Source: Castellaniella hirudinis (GTDB lineage Bacteria > Pseudomonadota > Gammaproteobacteria > Burkholderiales > Burkholderiaceae_B). From it: a DNA stretch of 64,000 nt. The notes beneath the pieces are model-generated. The model made no database searches, was not told the origin of the DNA, and saw only the letters and a list, made by a program, of their open reading frames with translations. Below are positions 41,943 to 50,594 of this stretch, in pieces. Position numbers and translations under genes: made by a program. Numbering within the stretch: the stretch's first letter is position 1; each line of letters opens with the position of its first letter. Location of the stretch: NCBI RefSeq assembly GCF_042651965.1, contig NZ_JBHSDY010000011.1, forward strand, positions 1 to 64,000. The letters run 5' to 3'.

Positions 41943-44900
41943 TCAAGAGGCGCGGGCAGGGCCGGTTTCGACGGGGCCGGCGGTTGCGCCTGCGGGCGGC
42001 AGTTTCAAGATCTGGCCCTTCATGATCAGGTCCGTGTTCTTGAGGTGGTTGAGCTGCTGCAAGGTCTGGACGTCGGTTTCGTATTGGCGCGCCAGCGAAT
42101 ACAGCGTGTCGCCGTCTTTGACGCGGTGGGTGCGTTCGGGCATCTGCTTGACGACCGGCGGCGGGGGCGGGGGCGGAGCGATGCGCTTCTGGGCGCGTTG
42201 CTGGATGTACAGCGGCAAGGGCGTGGCGGTCTTTTCGGGCGGACCTTCGGTCCAGCACTGGCCGATCCGCTCGGGCACCTTGATGGCCAGGCGCGCGGGC
42301 GTGGCGCCGACCACGGGCGTCGAGGTGTCGGCCAGATAATCCAGGTTGCTCGCCATGTTCAGCAACTGTTCCTGACCCGAGAAGTCATAGCGCACATGGA
42401 TGGTGCGCACGTCCAGGGCTTCCAGTTGATCGCTCACCTGAGGGAAGTCCTCGGGGGTGAAGATGCGCTCGCCGTCCTGGAATTCGGCGATGAAGCGCGC
42501 CATGCCCATCGGACCCGGATAACGCTGGGTCAGCGTGAGGTCGTCGATGAAGATGCGCAGGGTCACGTCGCCGCACTGGTCGGGTGACCAGTCGAAGCTG
42601 TTGGTCACCGACATATTGAAGTTGTCGAGCGTGATTTCCTGCTGGGCGCACTGGATCGACAGGGTGACCGAATAAGGCTTGGCCTTGGCGCCTTCGTTGA
42701 CGCCGATGGGCCGGGCGGTGATCAGGATGGTGGCGGATTTGCCCTTGGAGGATTCGGCCAGTTGCGAACGCACGACGGCTTCGACGCGGGTGTCCACCGA
42801 GCGGTTGAGGAAGGGCATGAAGGTGCTGGAGAACGGCAGTTCGTAGTCCTGATGGCGGGCCGGGACGAACTGGCTGGCCTTCTGCAGGACGAAGGGCTTG
42901 GCCGGTCCGTCCACAAAGGCCCAGACCGATCCTTTGTCGCCGAAGAGCTGGTCGTTGGTCTCGCGGGCGCTGACGGCCATCTGGGTCTTCCAGAGGACTT
43001 TTTCTTCCCATTCTTTCTGGGCGTAGCACGAAGCCTGTTCCAGCGCGTAGCGCGTCAGGACGCGCAAGGGACCGCCGATCAGTTTCCAGATCACCTGGTC
43101 GTCGGGCAGGTCAAAGCCCGAGGCCTTGCGGAAGGCGTTCAGGCTGTCCTGCGTGGTCTGCAGCGCCGAGGTGGTGGTCTCGGGGTTGACGCCCAGATTG
43201 AAGTAGTCGGCCATCATCTGGTAGGACTGGCCGGTGCCCTGCAGGGCCAGCGAGGCGGCGATGTCGAACTGGTGCGCGTAGTCGGCATAGGCCTGGACCC
43301 CCCGGATGGAGCGCCGGATGGTCGAACTGGCCGAGGCCGAGCGGTTGCCGCTGATCGGGCGCACGACGCGCTCGCCCACGGTGTTGATGGTCTCGACCAA
43401 TGCCTTGGCCTTGTCCACCGACACCCCCTGGCTGGCTGCGCGCCGCATGGCCGGGAATTCGCGGGCGAACAGCATCAGGCCGGGCAGGTCTTCGTCCGGG
43501 ATGCCGGCGAATTCCTCGCGCAGCCGGTCGATGAAGGCGTAGTAGGGGCTGGTGTCGGTATCGACCTTGGTGACCAGGTCGCGCCAGGCCGGTTCGTTGG
43601 CCAGCAGCAGTTCGCCGTCGTCGAAGGACCAGGCGAAGCTCTGCCAGGCGTTGAAGCGTTCGGTCTGGTACCAGGCCTCGAAGGCGCCGCGCTTGAACTG
43701 ATAGTTGGTCGAGTTGCTCAGGGCCTGCTCGATTTCGTTCAGGAAGCCTTCGATCTTGCGCCGGCCCGCCAGCGTGAGTGCGGGCGGGATGCTGACGGCA
43801 TTGGGGCCCTGGGACCCCGGCAGCCAGAATGCGCGCAGGGTCACGGGGCGGAGGTCCCGCTGCTTGTTGGCCCAGGTCACCAGCCACGCAAAACGCTCGG
43901 TCTGGGTGATGGCGCTCGATAGCGCCCTGCGGTCGGCCTCGAGGCCTTGCAGCAGCACGGGATCGTCGGGATCGCTCCAGGCTTTGTAGGCGGCGGACAT
44001 GTGGGCCGGCGCCTGGGTCAGGTTGGCCGGCAGCTCCAGCCCGAGTATTTCGGAGAGCTGCTCGGGGGCCTGCGGCATTTTCAGGAGCTGATCATAGTCC
44101 GCGCCGTCGATGCGCGCCTGCGTCATGTTGATGCTGCGCGTCAGGGTGAGCAGGGCCTCGGCGTAGTCGGTCGAGCCCTCTGCCGTCTTGTCCCGCAGCG
44201 TCGGCAGAATGTCTTCGAGACGGTTTCTCTGCAGCAGTTCACGGAACCCCCGGACGTAGGTGGCCTTGATGTCGTCCTCGAGCTGTCTGAGATCGGGACT
44301 GAACGCCAGCCAGCGGGTTTGCCAGTTGCGCTCATGATTTTCGATCAGCTCGATCAGCCGCAGCAGTTCCTGGAGGGTGACCAGGCGCTGTTCGGCGGGC
44401 TGGTCGCCGATCAGGACGCCCATGGGGTAGGCGTCGCGGATGTTGGTCAGGCTGCTGCGTGTCTGGTGGTAGGACAGCATCAGGAACAGCAGGGCGGCCG
44501 CGAAGGTGCAGATCCAGAACACCGCCGCCAGATTGCGCGTGGCCAGCCGCCAGCGGTCGACGATGATGGTGGGGCGGAATGTGCCGCGATCGGCGGGCAG
44601 CACGCGCTCGAAAAAGTCCTGCAGGAAGGTGCCTTTTTCGGTGACCTGCGGCGCGTCCGTATTCTGGATCAGGCTGCCGAGCAGGCTGGGCAGGACCCCG
44701 CCGTCCTGGCGCGCGCTGCTCAGGAACAGGCCGCGCAGCAGGGGCTGCTCGAGATAGGGATTGTTGCCCATGCAGGCCGCCAGGAATCGCTTGAGCCCGC
44801 CCCGCAGGCGTTCGATTTCCTCGGGCAGGAGCAGCAGGGGGGCGCTCAGTTCGACCCCCTTGACGCCCATGTCCAGGCGCAACTGCTTCAGGCGCGCGGT

Positions 44901-45773
44901 GATCTGGTCGAGCGCCTGATCCGAGAAGCGGGCCTCGGCGCCGTCGCCGTCTTCGAGCGGGCCGACGTAGCCCATGGCCTGTCCCAGCGCTTCGGCGGGC
45001 AGGGTCTGCGCCCACTGCTCGAAGCCGTAGATCCGGTCGCACTTGGTGATCAGCAGGAAGATCGGGAAGCGTTTGTCGAACAGGCGGATCAACTGGTCGA
45101 TGCGTTCGCGGATCACGTGGCCGTGGTGCTCGAGCGCATCGTCGCCCTGGAGCAGTTGTTCGGCGTTGATGGCGAGCACGAGACCGTTCAGGCCCTCTTT
45201 GAGGCGGTACTTGGCGAGCAGTTCGAGCATGCGCTCCCACTCGGCGTGGTCCTCGGGCGTGCCCGAGGCCGACACGTAGCGGCCCGCCGTGTCGATGACC
45301 ACGGCCCGGTTGAAGAACCACCAGTCGCAGTTGACGGTCTGCGTGATCGGTTCGAAGTGGTGGCCGCCTTTGTTCAGCGAGCCCAGGCGCGAACGGGTGA
45401 GGGCCGTGGTCTTGCCTACGCCCGATTCGCCGATGACCATGTACCAGGGCAGGGCGTAGACGGGGTTGCCGAAGCGCCGCAGGCTGGAGCGCCGCAGCGT
45501 GGCGATGGCCTCTTTCCATTTGTGCGTGAGATCGGCTTGTGCGTTGGACTTGTCCTGCACGAGCCGGCCCGCCGCCTCGGAGGCGGCGAGCTTGACCCGC
45601 GAGCGCGACACCAGCCACAGGCGCTTGGCCAGCTTGATGCCGAAATAGGCGCCGATCACGCCGAAGAAGATCGCCAGGCCGCCCCAGGCCGGCCAGGACA
45701 GATACAGCATGACCACCCAGCTGAACAGGGCCAGGGCAATGAGCTGGAGCAGCCTGAAGAGCAGGTTCTTCAT
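41943..45773 (-). CDS. tssM: T6SS inner-membrane protein TssM (IcmF) with C-terminal LysM domain
   Basis: TssM spans the envelope and links the baseplate to TssJ. The 1276-residue protein has two N-terminal membrane helices (residues 5-48), Walker A GESGVGKT at 115-122, a third helix near 410-435, and a long periplasmic part. A proline run at about 1199-1206 leads to a canonical LysM at 1215-1259, with HRVKDGDTLYSLARQY and an LNHLKNTDLIMKGQILKLP end. The fusion is unusual: LysM binds peptidoglycan, and TssM usually ends after its TssJ-binding domain. Start overlaps the tssL stop by four bases. Confidence 0.95.
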   Translation of the reverse strand: MKNLLFRLLQLIALALFSWVVMLYLSWPAWGGLAIFFGVIGAYFGIKLAKRLWLVSRSRVKLAASEAAGRLVQDKSNAQADLTHKWKEAIATLRRSSLRRFGNPVYALPWYMVIGESGVGKTTALTRSRLGSLNKGGHHFEPITQTVNCDWWFFNRAVVIDTAGRYVSASGTPEDHAEWERMLELLAKYRLKEGLNGLVLAINAEQLLQGDDALEHHGHVIRERIDQLIRLFDKRFPIFLLITKCDRIYGFEQWAQTLPAEALGQAMGYVGPLEDGDGAEARFSDQALDQITARLKQLRLDMGVKGVELSAPLLLLPEEIERLRGGLKRFLAACMGNNPYLEQPLLRGLFLSSARQDGGVLPSLLGSLIQNTDAPQVTEKGTFLQDFFERVLPADRGTFRPTIIVDRWRLATRNLAAVFWICTFAAALLFLMLSYHQTRSSLTNIRDAYPMGVLIGDQPAEQRLVTLQELLRLIELIENHERNWQTRWLAFSPDLRQLEDDIKATYVRGFRELLQRNRLEDILPTLRDKTAEGSTDYAEALLTLTRSINMTQARIDGADYDQLLKMPQAPEQLSEILGLELPANLTQAPAHMSAAYKAWSDPDDPVLLQGLEADRRALSSAITQTERFAWLVTWANKQRDLRPVTLRAFWLPGSQGPNAVSIPPALTLAGRRKIEGFLNEIEQALSNSTNYQFKRGAFEAWYQTERFNAWQSFAWSFDDGELLLANEPAWRDLVTKVDTDTSPYYAFIDRLREEFAGIPDEDLPGLMLFAREFPAMRRAASQGVSVDKAKALVETINTVGERVVRPISGNRSASASSTIRRSIRGVQAYADYAHQFDIAASLALQGTGQSYQMMADYFNLGVNPETTTSALQTTQDSLNAFRKASGFDLPDDQVIWKLIGGPLRVLTRYALEQASCYAQKEWEEKVLWKTQMAVSARETNDQLFGDKGSVWAFVDGPAKPFVLQKASQFVPARHQDYELPFSSTFMPFLNRSVDTRVEAVVRSQLAESSKGKSATILITARPIGVNEGAKAKPYSVTLSIQCAQQEITLDNFNMSVTNSFDWSPDQCGDVTLRIFIDDLTLTQRYPGPMGMARFIAEFQDGERIFTPEDFPQVSDQLEALDVRTIHVRYDFSGQEQLLNMASNLDYLADTSTPVVGATPARLAIKVPERIGQCWTEGPPEKTATPLPLYIQQRAQKRIAPPPPPPPVVKQMPERTHRVKDGDTLYSLARQYETDVQTLQQLNHLKNTDLIMKGQILKLPPAGATAGPVETGPARAS

Positions 45774-46444
45774 AGATTGACCGCCTCGCGGAACGTCTGG
45801 ACCGCGTGGGTCAGGTTGGCGTGCATCACCAGCCCGACCGCGAGCAGGATCAGCGGCGGCAGGAGGATGAACAGGATGCGCCGCATGGGCAGGCGATCGA
45901 AGAATCCGCGGGAACCGGTCGCGGCGCCGCCCTTCTGGTTATAGGCCAGCGGGAAGAGATCGTGGCTGTTCTGGGCCAGGGCGGGGTCGTGCTGCTGCAG
46001 CAGGCGGTATTGTTCGATCCGGATGCCGGCCAGGCCGGAGGCGTCGGGCGAGATGCTGTAGCGTCCCTCGAAGCCCAGGCAGAGGCACAGCAGATAGACT
46101 TCGCGCAGGGCCGAGTCCTTGGCCTCGATGCCTTCGAGGCGTTCGAAGAATTCGCGGCCCGCCAGGCCGGTCTTGAAATAGCGTCGTTGCAGCAGGAAGC
46201 GCTGCCAGGCGTGCTCGTTGTCCCAGGCCCGCGAGCGCGCGATGCGCTCGTCGATCCAGGCGGCGACTGCGAACAGCGCGTCCTGGAAGCGGGACAGTTC
46301 GATGCCGTCCTTCAGGGCCCGCACCCGGGCCTGGTTGATGAGCCCGTCGATTTCGCCGGACAGCGCTTCGGGCGTACGTCCCGAGCCCGGGCCGAAGGCC
46401 TGCACGAAGGCGGTCAGCGGGATGAAGTAGTCGGTGAGCGTCAT
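45770..46444 (-). CDS. tssL: T6SS inner-membrane protein TssL (DotU), short form
   Basis: TssL (224 residues) is a C-tail-anchored protein: a cytoplasmic helical hook domain with FQDALFAVAAWIDERIA and REVYLLCLCLGFEGRY, then one membrane helix at about 190-209. No OmpA-like peptidoglycan-binding domain follows, so this TssL cannot anchor to the wall by itself. It lies three bases after tssK and overlaps tssM. Confidence 0.95.
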   Translation of the reverse strand: MTLTDYFIPLTAFVQAFGPGSGRTPEALSGEIDGLINQARVRALKDGIELSRFQDALFAVAAWIDERIARSRAWDNEHAWQRFLLQRRYFKTGLAGREFFERLEGIEAKDSALREVYLLCLCLGFEGRYSISPDASGLAGIRIEQYRLLQQHDPALAQNSHDLFPLAYNQKGGAATGSRGFFDRLPMRRILFILLPPLILLAVGLVMHANLTHAVQTFREAVNL

Positions 46445-46447
46445 CGG

Positions 46448-47845
46448 TCAGCCTCGCAGAATGACGACCTGGGCGCGCAGATCCGCCGGGGACTCGGGCC
46501 AGAACAGGCCGATCTCGGCCGCCTGTTCGATGAGTTCCCATTCGTCGCTCATCTGTTCGATGCGGAAATAGCGCGCATTGGCGCGCTTGGGCATGCCTTG
46601 AGGCGGCGTCGAGACCTCGATCATGTCGATGCCGGGCAGGGCGTGGTCGATCATCTTGGGCAGGGCCTCGGGGGTGGCCAGGCGCGCGACCCGGAGGAAG
46701 TCCTGGCCGCCGTCCTCGCCGATTTCCGAGGTCTGGATCACGAGGTAGAAGCGGTTGCGCGAGCCGAAATATTCGCGCGGGATGGCGCCCACCAGGTAGT
46801 TGTCCTGGGGTTCCAGGGTGACGCGGAATTCGGGGCCGACGGAGATTTCGCTGAGCAGGCGGTTGATCAGGCGGCGCGCGGCGTGAAAGCAGGCGTACAG
46901 CCGCTGGTGATCGTAGGGCGGCAGGCCCTCTGCGTCGCCGGGCGCGTCGCGGCGGCGGCCCACGGCGTCGTACTGGTCGGAGAAGGTGCTGATCTCGCCC
47001 ACGCATTGCCGCAGGATGCCATAGACTTCCCAGGGGTGGATCTGATCGGTCTCGGTCAGATGGATCAGCGTGGGCACCATCCGGTTCAGCGCCTGCAGCG
47101 ATTGCATCAGGATGAAGAAGTCGGCGTCCAGGTCCTGATGCAGCATGTCGCGCGGCGCCTTGTATTCGGCGAGCTGGCGCATGCGCCCGGACATGTCGTC
47201 GCGGATGTCTCGCACCAGATCCTGCAGGGCTTGGGAGCCCGACATGGCGTAGCAGGGCGGCACGCTGTCGGCGCTGAGCTTGACCGTTTCGTTGTCGCGG
47301 ATCAGGCTGCCGATCGGAATCAGGTCGTATTCGTCCAGGGCTTCGAGTTCGGGGCCGAAGAAAATGCGCACCGCGTTCATCACCACGGGAATGTGCGCGG
47401 TCGGACCTTCGCCGTAGAAATCGGGCGTGGGCTGGCCGTTGGCTTCGGAGACGTAACGCGTCTGGACGGCAGCGGCGTCGCTGAACGTATCCACGACGGT
47501 GGCGTTGGGCGTGACGATGGAAAATTTCTTCAGGCCCAGGTAGACGTCGAGCGGCTGGTCGGTGTTGGTCCAGATCTTGTCAAAGGACCGCGGCGGAATG
47601 ACGGCGTTGCCCGGGAATTCGACGTAGGTGTTCTGGGCGAAGATCAGGCGGGCGCGGCGGACCTCGACCGTGTGGGCCGACAGGGACTCGGGCGCGCATT
47701 CGAGTTCGCCCACGCCCCAGAAATGCGGGGTGATGAGGTCGAACAGGGGCTTCTTCAGGAATTGCTGGTGCAGTTCCTGGCGCTGGAAATGCTGGGGCTG
47801 CAGAAACAGCCCCTGATGCCAGTAAGTTGCCGTCCGGAAGTCCAT
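46448..47845 (-). CDS. tssK: T6SS baseplate protein TssK
   Basis: TssK joins the baseplate wedge to the membrane complex. The 465-residue protein begins with the family feature YWHQGLFLQPQHFQRQE and contains RLINRLLSEI and the REYFGSRNRFYLV block in the C-terminal domain. It is nine bases after tssJ. Confidence 0.96.
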   Translation of the reverse strand: MDFRTATYWHQGLFLQPQHFQRQELHQQFLKKPLFDLITPHFWGVGELECAPESLSAHTVEVRRARLIFAQNTYVEFPGNAVIPPRSFDKIWTNTDQPLDVYLGLKKFSIVTPNATVVDTFSDAAAVQTRYVSEANGQPTPDFYGEGPTAHIPVVMNAVRIFFGPELEALDEYDLIPIGSLIRDNETVKLSADSVPPCYAMSGSQALQDLVRDIRDDMSGRMRQLAEYKAPRDMLHQDLDADFFILMQSLQALNRMVPTLIHLTETDQIHPWEVYGILRQCVGEISTFSDQYDAVGRRRDAPGDAEGLPPYDHQRLYACFHAARRLINRLLSEISVGPEFRVTLEPQDNYLVGAIPREYFGSRNRFYLVIQTSEIGEDGGQDFLRVARLATPEALPKMIDHALPGIDMIEVSTPPQGMPKRANARYFRIEQMSDEWELIEQAAEIGLFWPESPADLRAQVVILRG

Positions 47846-47854
47846 TGAAGATCC

Positions 47855-48565
47855 TTATTCTTTCCTGAGCTTTCTGGCGGCGCCGGTGGATGCTTCGGCG
47901 TCGGTCAGGGTTTTTTCGTTGACTTCGATTTCAAGTGTCGCGGTCTCCAGCGGCACGGTTTCGACATTGGGTTTCTTGTCGGCATCGAAGGTGAGGCTCT
48001 GCGCATTGGCGATGCGCGCGCGTCCAAGCTGCAGACGCAAGGCCAGATGTGCCGGTTGAGCCGTGTAGGTGGTGCTGACCCAGCCGCTGCTGTCGATATT
48101 CAGCGGGATGCGAAAGAGCCGCGCCGAAGTCGCCGGGTTGAACACGTAATATCCCGCCACGATACCCACATATTTGGCGTCTTGCACACGGTCGATATCC
48201 AGGATGGTCCGCTTGCCCGGACTGACGACGTAGCGATCGAGCTGGAGGACGTCCTGGCCCGCATCGCCCGTGGCAAGGATGGTTTTCAGTTTGTCGGCAT
48301 TGCCCAGCAGCGCCATGAAGGCCTTGGCGTCCTCGATCTGGAACACGCCCATGACCAGCGTGTGCGGCTGGTTGACGTAGGCATTCAGGTTGTCGTCGGA
48401 GGCCAGTTCGATCTGGATGGCTTTGGCGGCGTACTCCCAACTGACTTCGGCCTTGGCTTCTTTCTGGGTATTGCCGCCCATGGCGGAATTCACGCTCGAA
48501 CAGCCCTGGACCAGGAGCAGCGTGCCGGCCAGGGCGAGTAACAACAGTTGTCGTTTGTCAGGCAT
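47855..48565 (-). CDS. tssJ: T6SS outer-membrane lipoprotein TssJ
   Basis: TssJ is the outer-membrane lipoprotein of the T6SS membrane complex and contacts TssM. The protein has 236 residues from the chosen start. A hydrophobic signal ends VQGC, placing the lipidated cysteine at residue 22. The mature VasD domain includes YAAKAIQIELASDDNLNAY and YYVFNPA. It is longer than the usual ~160-180 residues, with an extra C-terminal stretch of about 40 residues (LTFDADKKPN to RKLRKE). The frame is open upstream, but only this ATG puts the signal at the N-terminus. Confidence 0.92.
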   Translation of the reverse strand: MPDKRQLLLLALAGTLLLVQGCSSVNSAMGGNTQKEAKAEVSWEYAAKAIQIELASDDNLNAYVNQPHTLVMGVFQIEDAKAFMALLGNADKLKTILATGDAGQDVLQLDRYVVSPGKRTILDIDRVQDAKYVGIVAGYYVFNPATSARLFRIPLNIDSSGWVSTTYTAQPAHLALRLQLGRARIANAQSLTFDADKKPNVETVPLETATLEIEVNEKTLTDAEASTGAARKLRKE

Positions 48566-48643
48566 TCGAGTCGGAAGCTTGCAAGGTCCGGGGTATGAAA
48601 ATAAACTGCCTTGGTACTGGAATTCGCCCCCCGAGTGAGTGGG

Positions 48644-48649
48644 ATTATA
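48644..48649 (-). promoter_or_regulatory. Candidate -10 of the tssJ operon
   Basis: A perfect TATAAT on the minus strand lies about 80 bases before the tssJ ATG. No good -35 is seen at 17 bases, so an activator may be needed. Confidence 0.35.
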
Positions 48650-48653
48650 GCCC

Positions 48654-49457
48654 ATGCCCATCCGCCGTATCCCCAGCCTCCGGCATCGCACCCTAGGGAA
48701 ATCATGTATTTGCATGATTTACTCGATGTCTTTTCTAGCTTTGAGCACGGCGGCTGCACAGACCGGTCCGGGCCCGGCGTACGGTGCGCGACAGATTGGG
48801 CCGGACGGCAAAGTGCCGGTCCTGGCGGTCACACATGAAACAATCGCCAAAACACGGAAAGAAGATGTCTGCTGGGATACCATCGTCAGCGACCGCGAGC
48901 GGGCTCGACAGCAATACGAGAACCAGTCCTGGGCGGTCAAATACTGGAAACCCATCCTGGGCGGTGTGCTGGGCGGCCTGGTCGGCTTTCAATTCACCCG
49001 CAATTACACCGATCACAGCAAAAAATGGATCTATCCGACGGTGGCCGGCGGCATCGGCGTCGGCGCGGTCGCGGGGCCGGGCATGGTGGCCGGTTCCTAT
49101 GGACTGGGGACATTGGCCTATACGTACTGGCCGGGCAAGCTGCCCCTGGTGGCCGCAGCCTCGCTGATCGGCGGGATCCTGGGCGACGGCCTGTTCAACT
49201 GGCTGTTTCCGGACGATCCGTCCAAGGACCTGATGGCGCCGACGCAGCCCGGGCAGTTCCTGGCCGAGCAGCGTTTCTACATCCAGACCACCTGCGTGCC
49301 CAGGGTGCGCGTGGAATACACCGTATCGCCTTTTTTTCGCGTGACCTACGAATATCTGGGGGAACGCCGCAGCGCGCTGTTCCATCACTATCCCGGTGAC
49401 AAGATTGCGCTGGACGCCGCGGGCCGGCCGGTCAAGGAGTTCAGGCCCGAACCCTGA
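48654..49457 (+). CDS. Exported glycine-zipper-rich protein of unknown function
   Basis: I do not recognise this 267-residue protein. A basic N-terminus (R4, R5, R10, R12, K16) is followed by a hydrophobic stretch ending ALSTAAAQ, giving a likely signal peptide of about 36 residues. Residues 100-185 alternate glycine-rich membrane-like stretches (GGVLGGLVGF, GGIGVGAVAGPGMVAGSYG, AASLIGGILGDGLF). The C-terminal part is soluble. Starts at 48714 or 48726 are possible. It is the only plus-strand gene inside the T6SS cluster apart from tssE, and divergent from tssJ. An envelope or immunity role is only a guess. Confidence 0.65.
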   Translation: MPIRRIPSLRHRTLGKSCICMIYSMSFLALSTAAAQTGPGPAYGARQIGPDGKVPVLAVTHETIAKTRKEDVCWDTIVSDRERARQQYENQSWAVKYWKPILGGVLGGLVGFQFTRNYTDHSKKWIYPTVAGGIGVGAVAGPGMVAGSYGLGTLAYTYWPGKLPLVAAASLIGGILGDGLFNWLFPDDPSKDLMAPTQPGQFLAEQRFYIQTTCVPRVRVEYTVSPFFRVTYEYLGERRSALFHHYPGDKIALDAAGRPVKEFRPEP

Positions 49458-49513
49458 GAGGCACCCGGGGATGCCGGGGACGGCGCCGCCGGGTCTGCGC
49501 GGCGCACGGCTGA

Positions 49514-49909
49514 TCAACTGCAGTCGACCTTGAACTGGCTGGGTTTGATCAGCGTGCCGAAGGTGTTGCCTTTGTTTGATTTGGCGCTGTCGCCCAGGCG
49601 CACCACGGGCTTGCCCTGGAACTTGACCTTGAAGCTGGCGGTGACGAACTGGCATTCGCCCATGATGCCGCCCGAGACCAGGCCGCCGCCGGCGGTGCCG
49701 GCGGTGTCGCCGTTGCTCAGGGGGATCTTGGAGGACTTGACGACGGCCGGCGCCCCGTCGACCAGCACCTTGGTGGTGGGCGGGTTGGCCAGGCTCGTCA
49801 TCGCCTGATTGGGATAGGGGAGCGGGATGGGGCCGGCCGGCGACGGCGTCTTGCAGACGTCGGGGAAGCAGAAGATCTGGGCGGATTTGATGGTGGCGGC
49901 GAAGGGCAT
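49514..49909 (-). CDS. PAAR-like DUF4150 protein
   Basis: This 131-residue protein is of the DUF4150 PAAR-like type, which caps the VgrG spike. It has DVCKTPSPAGPIPLPYPNQA, then KVLVDGAPAVVKSSKIPLSNGD, and glycine-rich turns with FQGKPVVRLGD. No toxin domain follows, so any cargo would be carried by another protein. It is the last gene of the vgrG cassette, seven bases after the DUF3540 gene. Confidence 0.85.
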   Translation of the reverse strand: MPFAATIKSAQIFCFPDVCKTPSPAGPIPLPYPNQAMTSLANPPTTKVLVDGAPAVVKSSKIPLSNGDTAGTAGGGLVSGGIMGECQFVTASFKVKFQGKPVVRLGDSAKSNKGNTFGTLIKPSQFKVDCS

Positions 49910-49916
49910 GGTGTGT

Positions 49917-50576
49917 TCAACCCAGGTCGATTTTCTGGCCGTCGATCTTGACGAAGCCTTTGGCTTGCGCGGTGATGTGGCCGGCCTTGAGCCGGTGGTC
50001 GTCGCGCACCGTGGTGCGGCTGCGGCCCGCGCGGGTCTCGTCCAGGCCGTCGACGCTGCGGAAGCTTTCGAGCGCGCGTGACAGCAGCCGCCCTACCTTG
50101 GACGACAGGGTCTTGGCCGCGTATTCGATGCGCACGGCGCGGGCTTCCAGGGTGTCGAACCAGCCTTGCCAGTGCTTGACGGTGGTGTTGGCGCTGACGG
50201 CGGCGACGTCGAGGTGGCCCGTCTGCAAGGACAGGGTTTCGCGGCCCGCCAGTTGCAGGGACTTGGTCTGCCAGCAGACCTCGCCGTCGCGGCTGTGGAT
50301 GTGGCCGCCGCCCGGCAGGTTCAGGCTGGAGTCCTGCGGCCCCGGGCGTTCGAGGATGGCGAGGATGTGGCCGTTGTCCTGGGCCGGGTCGTGGGACAGC
50401 AGCACGGTATCGCCCGCCCGGGGTTCGATCAGGCAGCTATAGGCTTGCCGGGCCTGGGGGCAGGCGGGGTCTTCGAGCAGGAACACGCCGTCCCGCACGT
50501 CACTGACGCGGGTGCTGAAGGTGCGCGTTTCCGTGGCGTGGCGGACGGGTCTGAGGGAATGAACGTTGGCGGCCAT
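49917..50576 (-). CDS. DUF3540 family protein
   Basis: This 219-residue protein, typical of T6SS vgrG islands, has an OB-like N-terminal half (DGVFLLEDP to HILAILERP) and a beta-repeat half with SLQTGHLDVAAVSANTTVKH and the ending GFVKIDGQKIDLG, which resembles the tail of VgrG proteins. Its function is unknown. It lies between the free pentapeptide protein and DUF4150. Confidence 0.8.
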   Translation of the reverse strand: MAANVHSLRPVRHATETRTFSTRVSDVRDGVFLLEDPACPQARQAYSCLIEPRAGDTVLLSHDPAQDNGHILAILERPGPQDSSLNLPGGGHIHSRDGEVCWQTKSLQLAGRETLSLQTGHLDVAAVSANTTVKHWQGWFDTLEARAVRIEYAAKTLSSKVGRLLSRALESFRSVDGLDETRAGRSRTTVRDDHRLKAGHITAQAKGFVKIDGQKIDLG

Positions 50577-50594
50577 GGTGGACTCCGGCGGCGA

